From assembly GCA_030524745.1 (NCBI GenBank), contig JAUNGC010000004.1:1-64000 (forward strand): 64,000 nucleotides of DNA, written 5' to 3'. The notes beneath the pieces are model-generated. The model saw only the letters and a list, made by a program, of their open reading frames with translations, did no database searches and was not told the origin of the DNA. Source of the stretch: Eubacteriales bacterium (GTDB lineage Bacteria; Bacillota; Clostridia; Lachnospirales; Lachnospiraceae). Below, in pieces: positions 17,536 to 25,143 of the stretch. The translations under genes were made by a program, and so were the position numbers. Every line of letters starts with the position of its first letter. Position 1 is the stretch's first letter.

Positions 17536-18813
17536 ATGAGCAGATCGGAAGAACTTTTTGCACGGGCAGGAGAGCTGATGCCCGGCGGCGTGAACTCTCC
17601 CGTCCGGGCTTTTCGCGCGGTGGGAAGACATCCTTTTTTTGTGGAAAGGGCGGCGGGCCCTTATTTGTATGATGTGGACGGTAACCGGTATCTGGACTAT
17701 GTATGTTCCTGGGGACCGGGCATTTTGGGGCACGCCTGTCCGCAGGTGATCGAAGCGGTGCAGAAGGCGTGCGCCGATGGACTGACCTTCGGCGCGCCCA
17801 CAGAAAAAGAAGTGGAACTGGCCGAACTGATCGCAAAATGCGTTCCCGATGTGGAGATGGTGCGCCTGGTCAGTTCCGGAACGGAAGCGGTGATGAGCGC
17901 GGTGCGCGCCGCCCGGGGCTTTACGGGCAGAGAAAAAATTATCAAGTTTGCGGGCAACTATCACGGGCATTCCGACGGACTTCTGGTGAAGGCCGGCTCC
18001 GGCCTGATGACCCAGTCCGTGCCGGACAGCGCGGGCGTTCCCGCGGGATATGCGGCGAGCACGTTAACGGCGGCTTACAACGATTGTGAATCGGTGCGCA
18101 GACTGATGGAAGAGAACGAAGGGCAGATCGCGGCGATCGTGCTGGAACCGGTGGCGGCGAACATGGGCGTTGTGCTGCCAAAACCCGGCTTTCTGGAATT
18201 TCTGCGGCAGATTACGGAGAAACACGGCGCGCTGCTGATCTTTGACGAGGTGATTACAGGATTCCGTCTGGCGCTGGGCGGCGCGACGGAAACGACGGGC
18301 GTTCATGCGGACCTGCATACTTTCGGAAAAATCGTGGGCGGCGGCATGCCCCTTGCGGCATACGGCGGCAGAAAGGATATCATGTCCTGCGTTGCGCCGC
18401 TGGGACCGGTTTATCAGGCGGGAACCCTGTCCGGCAATCCGGTGGCGGTGACGGCGGGCATTGAGACGCTGAAAATTCTGAGGGCGCATCCGGAAATCTA
18501 CCGGCAGATTGAGAAACAGGCGGCGAAGCTGGAGACGGCTTACCGAAAGAAGGGACTGACCGTCAACCGCGCCGGATCTTTACTTTCCGCGTTTTTTGCG
18601 CCGGGATGGGAAGCGGCGGCGGGAGAAGCCGTATGCAATTACGAGGACGCCTGCCGCTGTGACAGGGAAGCTTTTGCGCAGTATTTTAACCGGATGCTGT
18701 CCCATGGCATTTATGTGGCCCCTTCTCAGTTTGAAGCGATGTTTGTTTCGGCGGCGCATACGGATGAACTGATCGATTTTACCTGTGACACGATAGCGGC
18801 GTGGAACCGGTGA
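17536..18813 (+). CDS. hemL: Glutamate-1-semialdehyde 2,1-aminomutase
   Basis: HemL is a PLP enzyme that moves the amino group of glutamate-1-semialdehyde to give 5-aminolevulinate. MPGGVNSPVRAF, SSGTEAVMSAVRAARG (about 113-128), NYHGHSDGLLVKAGSG (about 140-155), FDEVITGFR (about 236-244) and the PLP lysine in FGKIVGGGMPLAAYGG (about 262) are all intact. Length 425 is typical. ATG 17536 has GGAGG 5 bp upstream; the ATG at 17524 is part of that binding site. With hemA it completes the C5 route, so this operon runs from glutamyl-tRNA to siroheme. Confidence 0.96.
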   Translation: MSRSEELFARAGELMPGGVNSPVRAFRAVGRHPFFVERAAGPYLYDVDGNRYLDYVCSWGPGILGHACPQVIEAVQKACADGLTFGAPTEKEVELAELIAKCVPDVEMVRLVSSGTEAVMSAVRAARGFTGREKIIKFAGNYHGHSDGLLVKAGSGLMTQSVPDSAGVPAGYAASTLTAAYNDCESVRRLMEENEGQIAAIVLEPVAANMGVVLPKPGFLEFLRQITEKHGALLIFDEVITGFRLALGGATETTGVHADLHTFGKIVGGGMPLAAYGGRKDIMSCVAPLGPVYQAGTLSGNPVAVTAGIETLKILRAHPEIYRQIEKQAAKLETAYRKKGLTVNRAGSLLSAFFAPGWEAAAGEAVCNYEDACRCDREAFAQYFNRMLSHGIYVAPSQFEAMFVSAAHTDELIDFTCDTIAAWNR

Positions 18814-18831
18814 GAAGGAGAAGGCTGGAAA

Positions 18832-19326
18832 ATGGAAGCGTTAACCCATAATTTTGCGCCGGTTTTTGACGAAAGTTCCAGAATTTTAATTCTGGGAACC
18901 TTTCCCTCTGTAAAATCCCGGGAAAATCATTTTTATTACGGACATCCCCAAAACCGGTTCTGGAAGGTGACGGCGGCGCTGACAGACAGCAAAGTGCCGC
19001 AGACGGTCGAGGAAAAGAAGCGGATGCTGTTAAAGGGCCGTATTGCGGTCTGGGATGTGATCGCGGCCTGTGAAATCGAAGGCTCCAGCGACAGTTCCAT
19101 CCGAAACGTGGTTCCCAACGACATAGCGGGACTGCTGAAAAAGACGAATATTCGGGCTGTTTTCTGCAATGGAGGAAAGGCCTATGAGTTGTATGTGAAA
19201 TATTGTGAAAAGGCCTGCGGGACGGCGGCGGTGAAGCTGCCGTCCACCTCTCCGGCGAATGCGGCGTGGTCGCTGGAACGGCTGACGCTGAACTGGCAGG
19301 AGGCAGTAAAAGAATATTTGCAATAA
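18832..19326 (+). CDS. DNA-deoxyinosine glycosylase (uracil-DNA glycosylase superfamily)
   Basis: A 164-residue protein of the hypoxanthine-DNA glycosylase group of the UDG fold, which removes deaminated adenine from DNA. The active-site loop ILGTFPSVKSREN (about 20-32) is followed by FYYGHPQNRFWKV, and the second loop is LPSTSPANAAWS (about 140-151). Length fits the family (about 160). It begins 18 bp after hemL, so it is probably read from the same transcript, though its job is unrelated to tetrapyrroles. Confidence 0.88.
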   Translation: MEALTHNFAPVFDESSRILILGTFPSVKSRENHFYYGHPQNRFWKVTAALTDSKVPQTVEEKKRMLLKGRIAVWDVIAACEIEGSSDSSIRNVVPNDIAGLLKKTNIRAVFCNGGKAYELYVKYCEKACGTAAVKLPSTSPANAAWSLERLTLNWQEAVKEYLQ

Positions 19327-19382
19327 CAATTCAGCAGGTCTGTGCATCTTCTTTTATATTTTACCCAGCATGAGTATGCGGA

Positions 19383-19451
19383 AATATTGCATGATCACAA
19401 ATTATGCAAAAATATTGCATGATTGACAATTATGCATAATTGCTGCATAAT
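19383..19451 (+). promoter_or_regulatory. Tandem operator repeats over the satD promoter
   Basis: Two copies of a 27-bp unit (19383-19409 and 19411-19437, 28-bp spacing, differing at about four positions) each contain TTGCAT and ATGCA half-sites in inverted orientation. A perfect 14-bp palindrome AATTATGCATAATT lies at 19428-19441. The promoter TTGACA (19423-19428), 17 bp, CATAAT (19446-19451) is embedded in the second unit. This is the architecture of a repressor array. The C-terminal HTH of the next gene product makes autoregulation likely. Confidence 0.7.
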
Positions 19452-19471
19452 TTAAAGAGGAGGGTAGTCTT

Positions 19472-20140
19472 ATGGATTATACAGCAATCATAGGTGATAT
19501 AAAAGAATCTAAGACGATTGAAAATCGCAGCACGATACAGAAAAAACTGAAACATGCTTTGGATTGTGTGAATGAAAGATATCATGCTGATATTTCAGCA
19601 AAATTCATTATTACGTTAGGGGATGAATTTCAGGGCCTTTTGAGAAAGAATGAGCATCTTCTGGATATCATTCAATATATTCAGCGGGAAATGTATCCTG
19701 TGAGATTGCGCTTTGGTATAGGAATCGGCGAAATAAGTACAGATTTATTTTATGAAGCAGCGATAGGTGCCGATGGGCCGGCATATTATGCCGCCAGAGC
19801 GATGATAGAAGAACTGAGAGAGCAGGAGAAAAAGATCAGGAAGCAGGCTTCAGATATTCAGATATCCATATATCATACGGAAAGTTTTGAAATTACAGAA
19901 ATAAATACAATTCTGGCACTTATGAAAGTAATAGAGGAAGAGTGGTCTGACAAACAAAGATATACGATTTGGGATATGACTCAAAATGGAGGAAGTCAGG
20001 AAGAGTGCGCAAGACGTATGGAAACAACGCAGTCGACAGTTGCAAGACGTCTTGTCGGCGGAAATTATATAACATATGAGAGGGCAAAAAGAACCGTAGA
20101 TGAAGCAATCAAACGATTGGGAGATTTAAATGGCAGTTAA
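19472..20140 (+). CDS. SatD family protein: cyclase-like domain plus C-terminal HTH
   Basis: A 222-residue protein matching the SatD family, named after the Streptococcus mutans sat locus and of unknown biochemistry. The N-terminal 115 residues read like a class III nucleotidyl-cyclase fold: IIGDI with Asp9, TLGDEFQGLL with Asp51 in the position of the second metal aspartate, then RFGIGIGEIST and GADGPAYYAARAMIEEL (about 80-114), which parallels the cyclase RxGIxxG...N.AaR pattern. Residues about 170-195 (GGSQEECARRMETTQSTVAR) form a helix-turn-helix. RBS is GAGGAGGG. The stop overlaps the next gene by 11 bp. Base composition is clearly more AT-rich than the flanking heme and arginine genes, suggesting transfer. 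The cyclase resemblance is my reading of motifs, not a family annotation. Confidence 0.78.
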   Translation: MDYTAIIGDIKESKTIENRSTIQKKLKHALDCVNERYHADISAKFIITLGDEFQGLLRKNEHLLDIIQYIQREMYPVRLRFGIGIGEISTDLFYEAAIGADGPAYYAARAMIEELREQEKKIRKQASDIQISIYHTESFEITEINTILALMKVIEEEWSDKQRYTIWDMTQNGGSQEECARRMETTQSTVARRLVGGNYITYERAKRTVDEAIKRLGDLNGS

Positions 20141-20873
20141 TTATTTGCTAATACTTGGTATAGGACATGTGCTTGGAGATTTCTATCTGCAAAATGAGAG
20201 AATTGCCAGGAATAAAGAGGAAAAATATAAGGGTGTTCTTTTACATGCAGTGGAATACTATATAGCATTATTGCTGGTAACGCTGCCGGTTTTTAGTGCA
20301 GATATGGTGCTCGCAGCTACATATGCAGCCATTGCGCATTTATTGATAGATACAGCAAAGTATTTGCTTCTTTTGAAGAAAAAGGTCAAATACAGCTGTG
20401 CGGTGTTCGTGATTGATCAGGGCGCACATATTATCAGCATCCTGGCGATGGCTTATATCATGGAATGCTGGAATTTTTCGATAGGACATGTAAAGTTTAT
20501 TGTAAGTATATCAGATACATTTCATTTTGATGCGGAGACAATCGGAAGATGGATGTTATCGATCCTGTTGATCCATATACCGGCAAATATTTTTATACAG
20601 AAATTTCTTAGCGAATATAGGCCCAAGACAGACAGTGAAATTATCAAGGCAGATAATAAAGCAGGAAGAAAAATCGGTACTGTGGAGAGACTGATCATGC
20701 TTATATTTTTATCAAAGGATCAATTTGCAGCGCTGGGATTTGTGCTCACAGCAAAGTCAATTGCGAGATACGATAAAATTGCGAAGGATGAAAAATTTGC
20801 AGAATACTACTTGCTTGGAACACTTGTGAGTACGTTATATGTGATTATTTGCAGAATGTTGATTTTGCTGTAA
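20130..20873 (+). CDS. DUF3307 membrane protein, partner of SatD
   Basis: A 247-residue polytopic membrane protein with about six to seven hydrophobic segments. The N-terminal ILGIGHVLGDFYLQNERIA (H..GDF..Q) and LLHAVEYYIALLL, followed by AIAHLLIDTAKYLLL, are DUF3307 hallmarks. Histidines and aspartates sit inside or near membrane helices, which could bind metal or form a transport or hydrolase site. It overlaps satD by 11 bp, so the two are translated as a pair. Like satD it is AT-rich. Function unknown. Confidence 0.82.
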   Translation: MAVNYLLILGIGHVLGDFYLQNERIARNKEEKYKGVLLHAVEYYIALLLVTLPVFSADMVLAATYAAIAHLLIDTAKYLLLLKKKVKYSCAVFVIDQGAHIISILAMAYIMECWNFSIGHVKFIVSISDTFHFDAETIGRWMLSILLIHIPANIFIQKFLSEYRPKTDSEIIKADNKAGRKIGTVERLIMLIFLSKDQFAALGFVLTAKSIARYDKIAKDEKFAEYYLLGTLVSTLYVIICRMLILL

Positions 20874-20985
20874 AGAAGGTCGTTGTCATGAAAGCGTTCC
20901 GCAGTGGGGTTCTTCCCGATAATATTCTTGACAGCCCCGGAATATGGGCGTAAACTGTCAAAGAATATGAGAGCGGGAGGAAGCC

Positions 20986-21435
20986 ATGTTTACCGTTAGA
21001 ACGATGCAGATTGAGGATTATGATAGGGTATATGAACTGTGGATGACAATCAAAGGGTTTTCCATCCGCAGTATCGATGATTCCCGGGAGGGCGTGGCGC
21101 GGTTTCTGCGGCGGAATCCTACGACCAGCGTGGTGGCGGAGATGGACGGCAAAGTGGTGGGCGCGATTTTATGCGGTCATGACGGCAGAAGGGGATGCCT
21201 GTATCATGTATGCGTACAGGAGGAATACCGGATGCACGGCATCGGAAAGGCGATGGTGGTGGCGTGTATGAAGGCGCTTAAGGAGGAAGAAATCAGCAAA
21301 GTTTCCCTGATCGCTTTTACCAAAAATGATATTGGAAATGCGTTTTGGAAGTGCATCGGCTGGACAAAACGGGAAGATTTAAATTATTATGATTTTGTAT
21401 TGAACACAAAAAATATTGAAAAATTTAATGCATAG
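20986..21435 (+). CDS. GNAT family N-acetyltransferase
   Basis: A 149-residue single-domain GNAT. The acetyl-CoA loop is VCVQEEYRMHGIGKAMVVACM (about residues 75-95, Q/R-x-x-G-x-G/A type: RMHGIGKA), and the C-terminal FWKCIGWTKREDLNYYDF is typical. The substrate cannot be told. It lies 166 bp upstream of argJ with an ArgR-like promoter in between, so it is probably not in the arg operon. An inverted repeat ATTCTTGACAG/CTGTCAAAGAAT (about 20919-20968) precedes it. Confidence 0.88.
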   Translation: MFTVRTMQIEDYDRVYELWMTIKGFSIRSIDDSREGVARFLRRNPTTSVVAEMDGKVVGAILCGHDGRRGCLYHVCVQEEYRMHGIGKAMVVACMKALKEEEISKVSLIAFTKNDIGNAFWKCIGWTKREDLNYYDFVLNTKNIEKFNA

Positions 21436-21438
21436 CTA

Positions 21439-21467
21439 TTGCATATTATTCAATTATGATGTATATT
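21439..21467 (+). promoter_or_regulatory. argJBD promoter with ArgR-like box
   Basis: TTGCAT (21439-21444), 17 bp, TATATT (21462-21467). The overlapping sequence TTGCATATTATTCAATT (21439-21455) matches the boxes before argG and argC. The promoter explains how argJBD remains regulated although it is separated from argC. Confidence 0.6.
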
Positions 21468-21469
21468 TA

Positions 21470-21503
21470 TACAAGTCGGCGCGGAAGAAAGCGCCGGCTT
21501 GTA
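21470..21503 (+). promoter_or_regulatory. Leader hairpin upstream of argJ
   Basis: A 13-bp stem with one G-T pair (21470-21482 with 21491-21503, arm TACAAGTCGGCGC) starts a few bases after the predicted -10 and has no T tract. It would form the very 5' end of the argJ transcript, perhaps stabilising it. Confidence 0.5.
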
Positions 21504-21601
21504 TGCGGTATAAGCGATATGTACGGCGGCCGGAAAAATAAGGTTTTATCTGCGGATAAACGGCCGCGCGCCGAAAGAAGCGATACGAAGGGAGAACAGC
21601 T

Positions 21602-22825
21602 ATGGAATTTATCACAGGCGGCGTGACCGCGGCGAAGGGTTTTTTGGCAGCGGGCGTGGAAGCGGGTGTGAAATATCAGAACAGAAAAGATATGGCGATG
21701 GTATACAGCGAAACGCCCTGCAGGGCGGCAGGCGTGTTTACCAGCAACGTGGTGAAGGCGGCCCCGGTTTTATGGGATAAAAATGTGGTGACAAAGAGCG
21801 GGGCGGCGCAGGCTGTGGTGGTCAATTCCGGCATCGCCAATGCCTGCACCGGAAAGCTGGGAATGGAATACTGCGAAAAGACGGCGCAGGCGGCGGCGGA
21901 CGCGCTGGGAATAACGGCGGACAGCGTGCTTGTCTGTTCCACCGGCGTTATCGGCATGCAGCTTCCTATTGAAAAGCTGGAAGCGGGCGCGAAGGAACTG
22001 GCCGGCGTGCTGGAATCCACTTTGGAGGCAGGAACGCTGGCGGCAGAAGCGATCATGACCACGGACACGGTTTCCAAACAGGTGGCGGTGCAGACGCAGA
22101 TCGGCGGGAAAACCGTGACTCTGGGCGGCATGTGCAAGGGCTCGGGCATGATTCATCCCAATATGTGCACCATGCTCGCCTTTGTGACGACGGATGTGAA
22201 TATTTCAAAGGAACTTTTGCAGGAAGCGTTAAGCGCGGATGTGCAGGACACTTTCAATATGGTTTCCGTGGACGGGGATACTTCCACCAACGATACCCTG
22301 CTGGTGCTGGCAAACGGGCAGGCGGGCAATGCGGAAATTGTGGAAAAAAATGCGGACTATGACGCTTTTTTACAGGCGCTGCATGCGGTCAATGAGACAT
22401 TGTCAAAGAAGATTGCCGGAGACGGCGAGGGCGCTACGGCCCTGTTTGAAACGAAGGTCGTTCATGCGGATACAAAGGAGAATGCGAAGAAGCTGGCAAA
22501 ATCCGTCATCACTTCCAGTCTGACAAAGGCGGCGATTTTCGGACACGACGCCAATTGGGGAAGAATTTTGTGCGCGCTTGGCTATTCCGGCGTGCAGTTT
22601 GATCCGGAAAAAATAGAATTGTATCTGGAAAGCAGCGCGGGAAAGATGCTGATTTTTCAGGATGGCGTTGCAGCCGACTACAGCGAGGAAGAGGCGACGA
22701 AGATCCTGTCCTGCCCTGAGGTGACGGCCTTTGTGGATATGAAGATGGGCGGCGAAGAAGCGACGGCCTGGGGCTGTGATCTGACCTATGACTATGTGAA
22801 AATTAATGCGGATTACAGAAGTTAA
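21602..22825 (+). CDS. argJ: Bifunctional glutamate N-acetyltransferase / ornithine acetyltransferase
   Basis: ArgJ transfers acetyl from N-acetylornithine to glutamate, and in bifunctional forms also uses acetyl-CoA, closing the acetyl cycle of arginine synthesis. It self-cleaves before a Thr nucleophile. Here the site reads GMIHPNMCTMLAF (about 183-195), with Cys rather than the common Ala before Thr. VNSGIANACTG (oxyanion region) and FGHDANWGRILCALGYSG are present. Length 407 is typical. It opens argJ-argB-argD. Confidence 0.95.
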   Translation: MEFITGGVTAAKGFLAAGVEAGVKYQNRKDMAMVYSETPCRAAGVFTSNVVKAAPVLWDKNVVTKSGAAQAVVVNSGIANACTGKLGMEYCEKTAQAAADALGITADSVLVCSTGVIGMQLPIEKLEAGAKELAGVLESTLEAGTLAAEAIMTTDTVSKQVAVQTQIGGKTVTLGGMCKGSGMIHPNMCTMLAFVTTDVNISKELLQEALSADVQDTFNMVSVDGDTSTNDTLLVLANGQAGNAEIVEKNADYDAFLQALHAVNETLSKKIAGDGEGATALFETKVVHADTKENAKKLAKSVITSSLTKAAIFGHDANWGRILCALGYSGVQFDPEKIELYLESSAGKMLIFQDGVAADYSEEEATKILSCPEVTAFVDMKMGGEEATAWGCDLTYDYVKINADYRS

Positions 22826-22917
22826 CGGTGCCAGGAAGCGTAAAGGCGGCGGAGGCTTCGCCAAAAAGGGAACGTTTGGCGGAAGTTTGCAGAGACGACG
22901 GAGGAGAATGAAGCGAG

Positions 22918-23841
22918 ATGGAAAAACCGGAAATGGAGCAGATCATGAAGAAGGCGGAGGTGCTGATTGAGGCGCTTCCTTATATACAGAAATTCAACCG
23001 CAAGATCATTGTGGTGAAATACGGCGGTTCCGCCATGAGCAATGAGGATTTGCAGAGAAGCGTGATTCAGGACGTGACCCTTTTGAAACTGGTCGGCTTT
23101 AAACCGATCATCGTGCACGGCGGCGGTAAGGCGATCAGCAATTGGGTCGGCAAAGTCGGCAAAGAAGCGAAGTTTATCAACGGCCTGCGCGTGACCGACG
23201 AAGAGACGATGGAAATTGCGGAGATGGTTTTGGGACGTGTGAATAAGAATCTGGTTTCCATGGTACAGCAGCTTGGCGTTCTGGCGGCGGGCATCAGCGG
23301 CAAGGACGGCGCGCTTTTGCAGGTGGAAAAGAAATATTCCGCGGGGCAGGATATCGGTTTTGTGGGAGATGTGACAAAGGTAAATCCCAAGATTTTGCTG
23401 GATCTGATCGACAACGATTATCTGCCCATCGTGTCGCCTGTGGGCATGGATGAAAACGGCGATACTTACAATATCAATGCGGATGATGCGGCATGTGCGG
23501 TCGCAAAAGCGGTGGGCGCCGATAAACTTGTTTTTCTGACCGATGTGGAAGGGCTTTACAGGGATTTTGACGATAAAGAATCTTTTATCTCCAGGATCAC
23601 CGCGAGCGAAGCTGACGAACTGATTTCGGAAGGTTATATCGGCGGGGGCATGCTTCCCAAGCTGGCGAACTGTACGTCGGCCGTGAAAAATGGCGTGCAT
23701 AAAGTGCATATTCTGGACGGAAGGATTCCCCATTGTCTGCTGCTGGAAATTTTTACGGATAACGGGGTCGGAACCGCAATTGTGAGTGACGATGAACCGC
23801 TGCCGGGTGCGCCGGGAAAGGGCGAAACGAAGCAAAATTGA
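22918..23841 (+). CDS. argB: Acetylglutamate kinase
   Basis: ArgB phosphorylates N-acetylglutamate. VVKYGGSAM (near residue 37), [10 protein letters not shown] (about 61-70), [29 protein letters not shown] and GGGMLPKL match the amino-acid-kinase fold. The N-terminal helix ([26 protein letters not shown]) is the extension associated with hexameric, arginine-inhibited enzymes, so feedback inhibition by arginine is likely. Length 307. It lies 92 bp after argJ and 15 bp before argD. Confidence 0.95.
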   Translation: MEKPEMEQIMKKAEVLIEALPYIQKFNRKIIVVKYGGSAMSNEDLQRSVIQDVTLLKLVGFKPIIVHGGGKAISNWVGKVGKEAKFINGLRVTDEETMEIAEMVLGRVNKNLVSMVQQLGVLAAGISGKDGALLQVEKKYSAGQDIGFVGDVTKVNPKILLDLIDNDYLPIVSPVGMDENGDTYNINADDAACAVAKAVGADKLVFLTDVEGLYRDFDDKESFISRITASEADELISEGYIGGGMLPKLANCTSAVKNGVHKVHILDGRIPHCLLLEIFTDNGVGTAIVSDDEPLPGAPGKGETKQN

Positions 23842-23856
23842 GCGGAGGGCTGAAAG

Positions 23857-25065
23857 ATGGCTGAATTGATGCAGAATTATATAGAAGATGCGGAAAGCGC
23901 CCTTTTACATACCTATAACCGGTATCAGGTGGTATTGGACAGAGGCGACGGCGTATATTTATACGATATGGAAGGAAAAAAGTATCTGGACTTCGTGTCG
24001 GGAATCGCGGTGTTCGCATTGGGCTACAATAATCAGGAATACAACGATGCGCTGAAGGAGCAGATCGATAAGCTGCTCCATACTTCCAATTATTACTATA
24101 ATGTTCCCGCGGTGGAGGCGGCAAAAAAGCTGAAGGAAGTGTCCGGTATGGACCGGGTATTTTTTACCAACAGCGGAGCGGAAGCGGTGGAGGGCGCGAT
24201 CAAAGCGGCGCGCAAGTATGCCTATTTGAAGGATGGAAAGACGGATCATGAGATCATCGCCATGAACCATTCTTTTCACGGCAGAACGATGGGCGCTTTG
24301 TCGGTGACCGGAAATCCGAAGTACCGGGAAGCTTTTGAGCCGGGCATCGGCAATATCCGGTTTGCGGATATGAACGATTTTGACAGCGTGCTTTCCTGTG
24401 TCAATGAGAAAACCTGCGCAATTATTCTGGAAACCGTGCAGGGCGAAGGCGGCATCTATCCCGCAGAGCAGGAGTTTTTACAGAAAATCAGGGAATTGTG
24501 CGACGAAAAGGATATTCTCCTGATTCTGGATGAAATTCAGTGCGGTATGGGACGGACCGGTTATATGTATGCCTGGCAGAAATACGGCATAAAGCCGGAT
24601 ATCATGACGACGGCAAAAGCGCTGGGCTGCGGCGTGCCCGTAGGCGCTTTTCTGATGACGGAAAAGGTCGGACAGAATTCCTTAAAAGCGGGCGATCACG
24701 GAACAACCTACGGCGGCAATCCGTTTGTCTGCGCCGCCGTTTGCAAAGTGCTTGATTTATTTGAAAAGAACAATATAATAGAGAATGTGAGGCAAATATC
24801 CGCTTATCTGGAAGAAAAGCTGGATTGTCTCGTTGCGAAATATGATTTTATTCAGACCAGAAGGGGCAGCGGACTGATGCAGGGGCTGGTATTTGACGGA
24901 CCTGTTGCGCCGGTGATCAACGCAGCGCTGGATAAGGGGCTGATTCTGATAAATGCGGGCGCGGATATCATCCGCTTTGTACCGCCGCTGGTGATTGGGA
25001 AAGCGGATGTGGACGAAATGATTTCCATTCTGGAAAGCTGTCTGGCGCAATATCAGAAGGGCTGA
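23857..25065 (+). CDS. argD: Acetylornithine aminotransferase
   Basis: A PLP class III transaminase that makes N-acetylornithine from the semialdehyde and glutamate. VFFTNSGAEAVEGAIKAAR (about 101-119), FHGRTMGALSVTG, ILDEIQCGMGRTG (about 222-234) and the PLP lysine in MTTAKALGCGVPVGAF (about 251) are present. Length 402 is usual. RBS is CGGAGGG. It is the last arg gene of the block. Downstream is an unrelated solute-binding protein after 78 bp. Confidence 0.95.
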   Translation: MAELMQNYIEDAESALLHTYNRYQVVLDRGDGVYLYDMEGKKYLDFVSGIAVFALGYNNQEYNDALKEQIDKLLHTSNYYYNVPAVEAAKKLKEVSGMDRVFFTNSGAEAVEGAIKAARKYAYLKDGKTDHEIIAMNHSFHGRTMGALSVTGNPKYREAFEPGIGNIRFADMNDFDSVLSCVNEKTCAIILETVQGEGGIYPAEQEFLQKIRELCDEKDILLILDEIQCGMGRTGYMYAWQKYGIKPDIMTTAKALGCGVPVGAFLMTEKVGQNSLKAGDHGTTYGGNPFVCAAVCKVLDLFEKNNIIENVRQISAYLEEKLDCLVAKYDFIQTRRGSGLMQGLVFDGPVAPVINAALDKGLILINAGADIIRFVPPLVIGKADVDEMISILESCLAQYQKG

Positions 25066-25143
25066 CCGGGCAAAATTTTCCGGTTATCCGTCGTTTGGCG
25101 GTTGGGAAGAGCGGAATCTGGCTGAAGAGGAAAAGGAGTTTTT

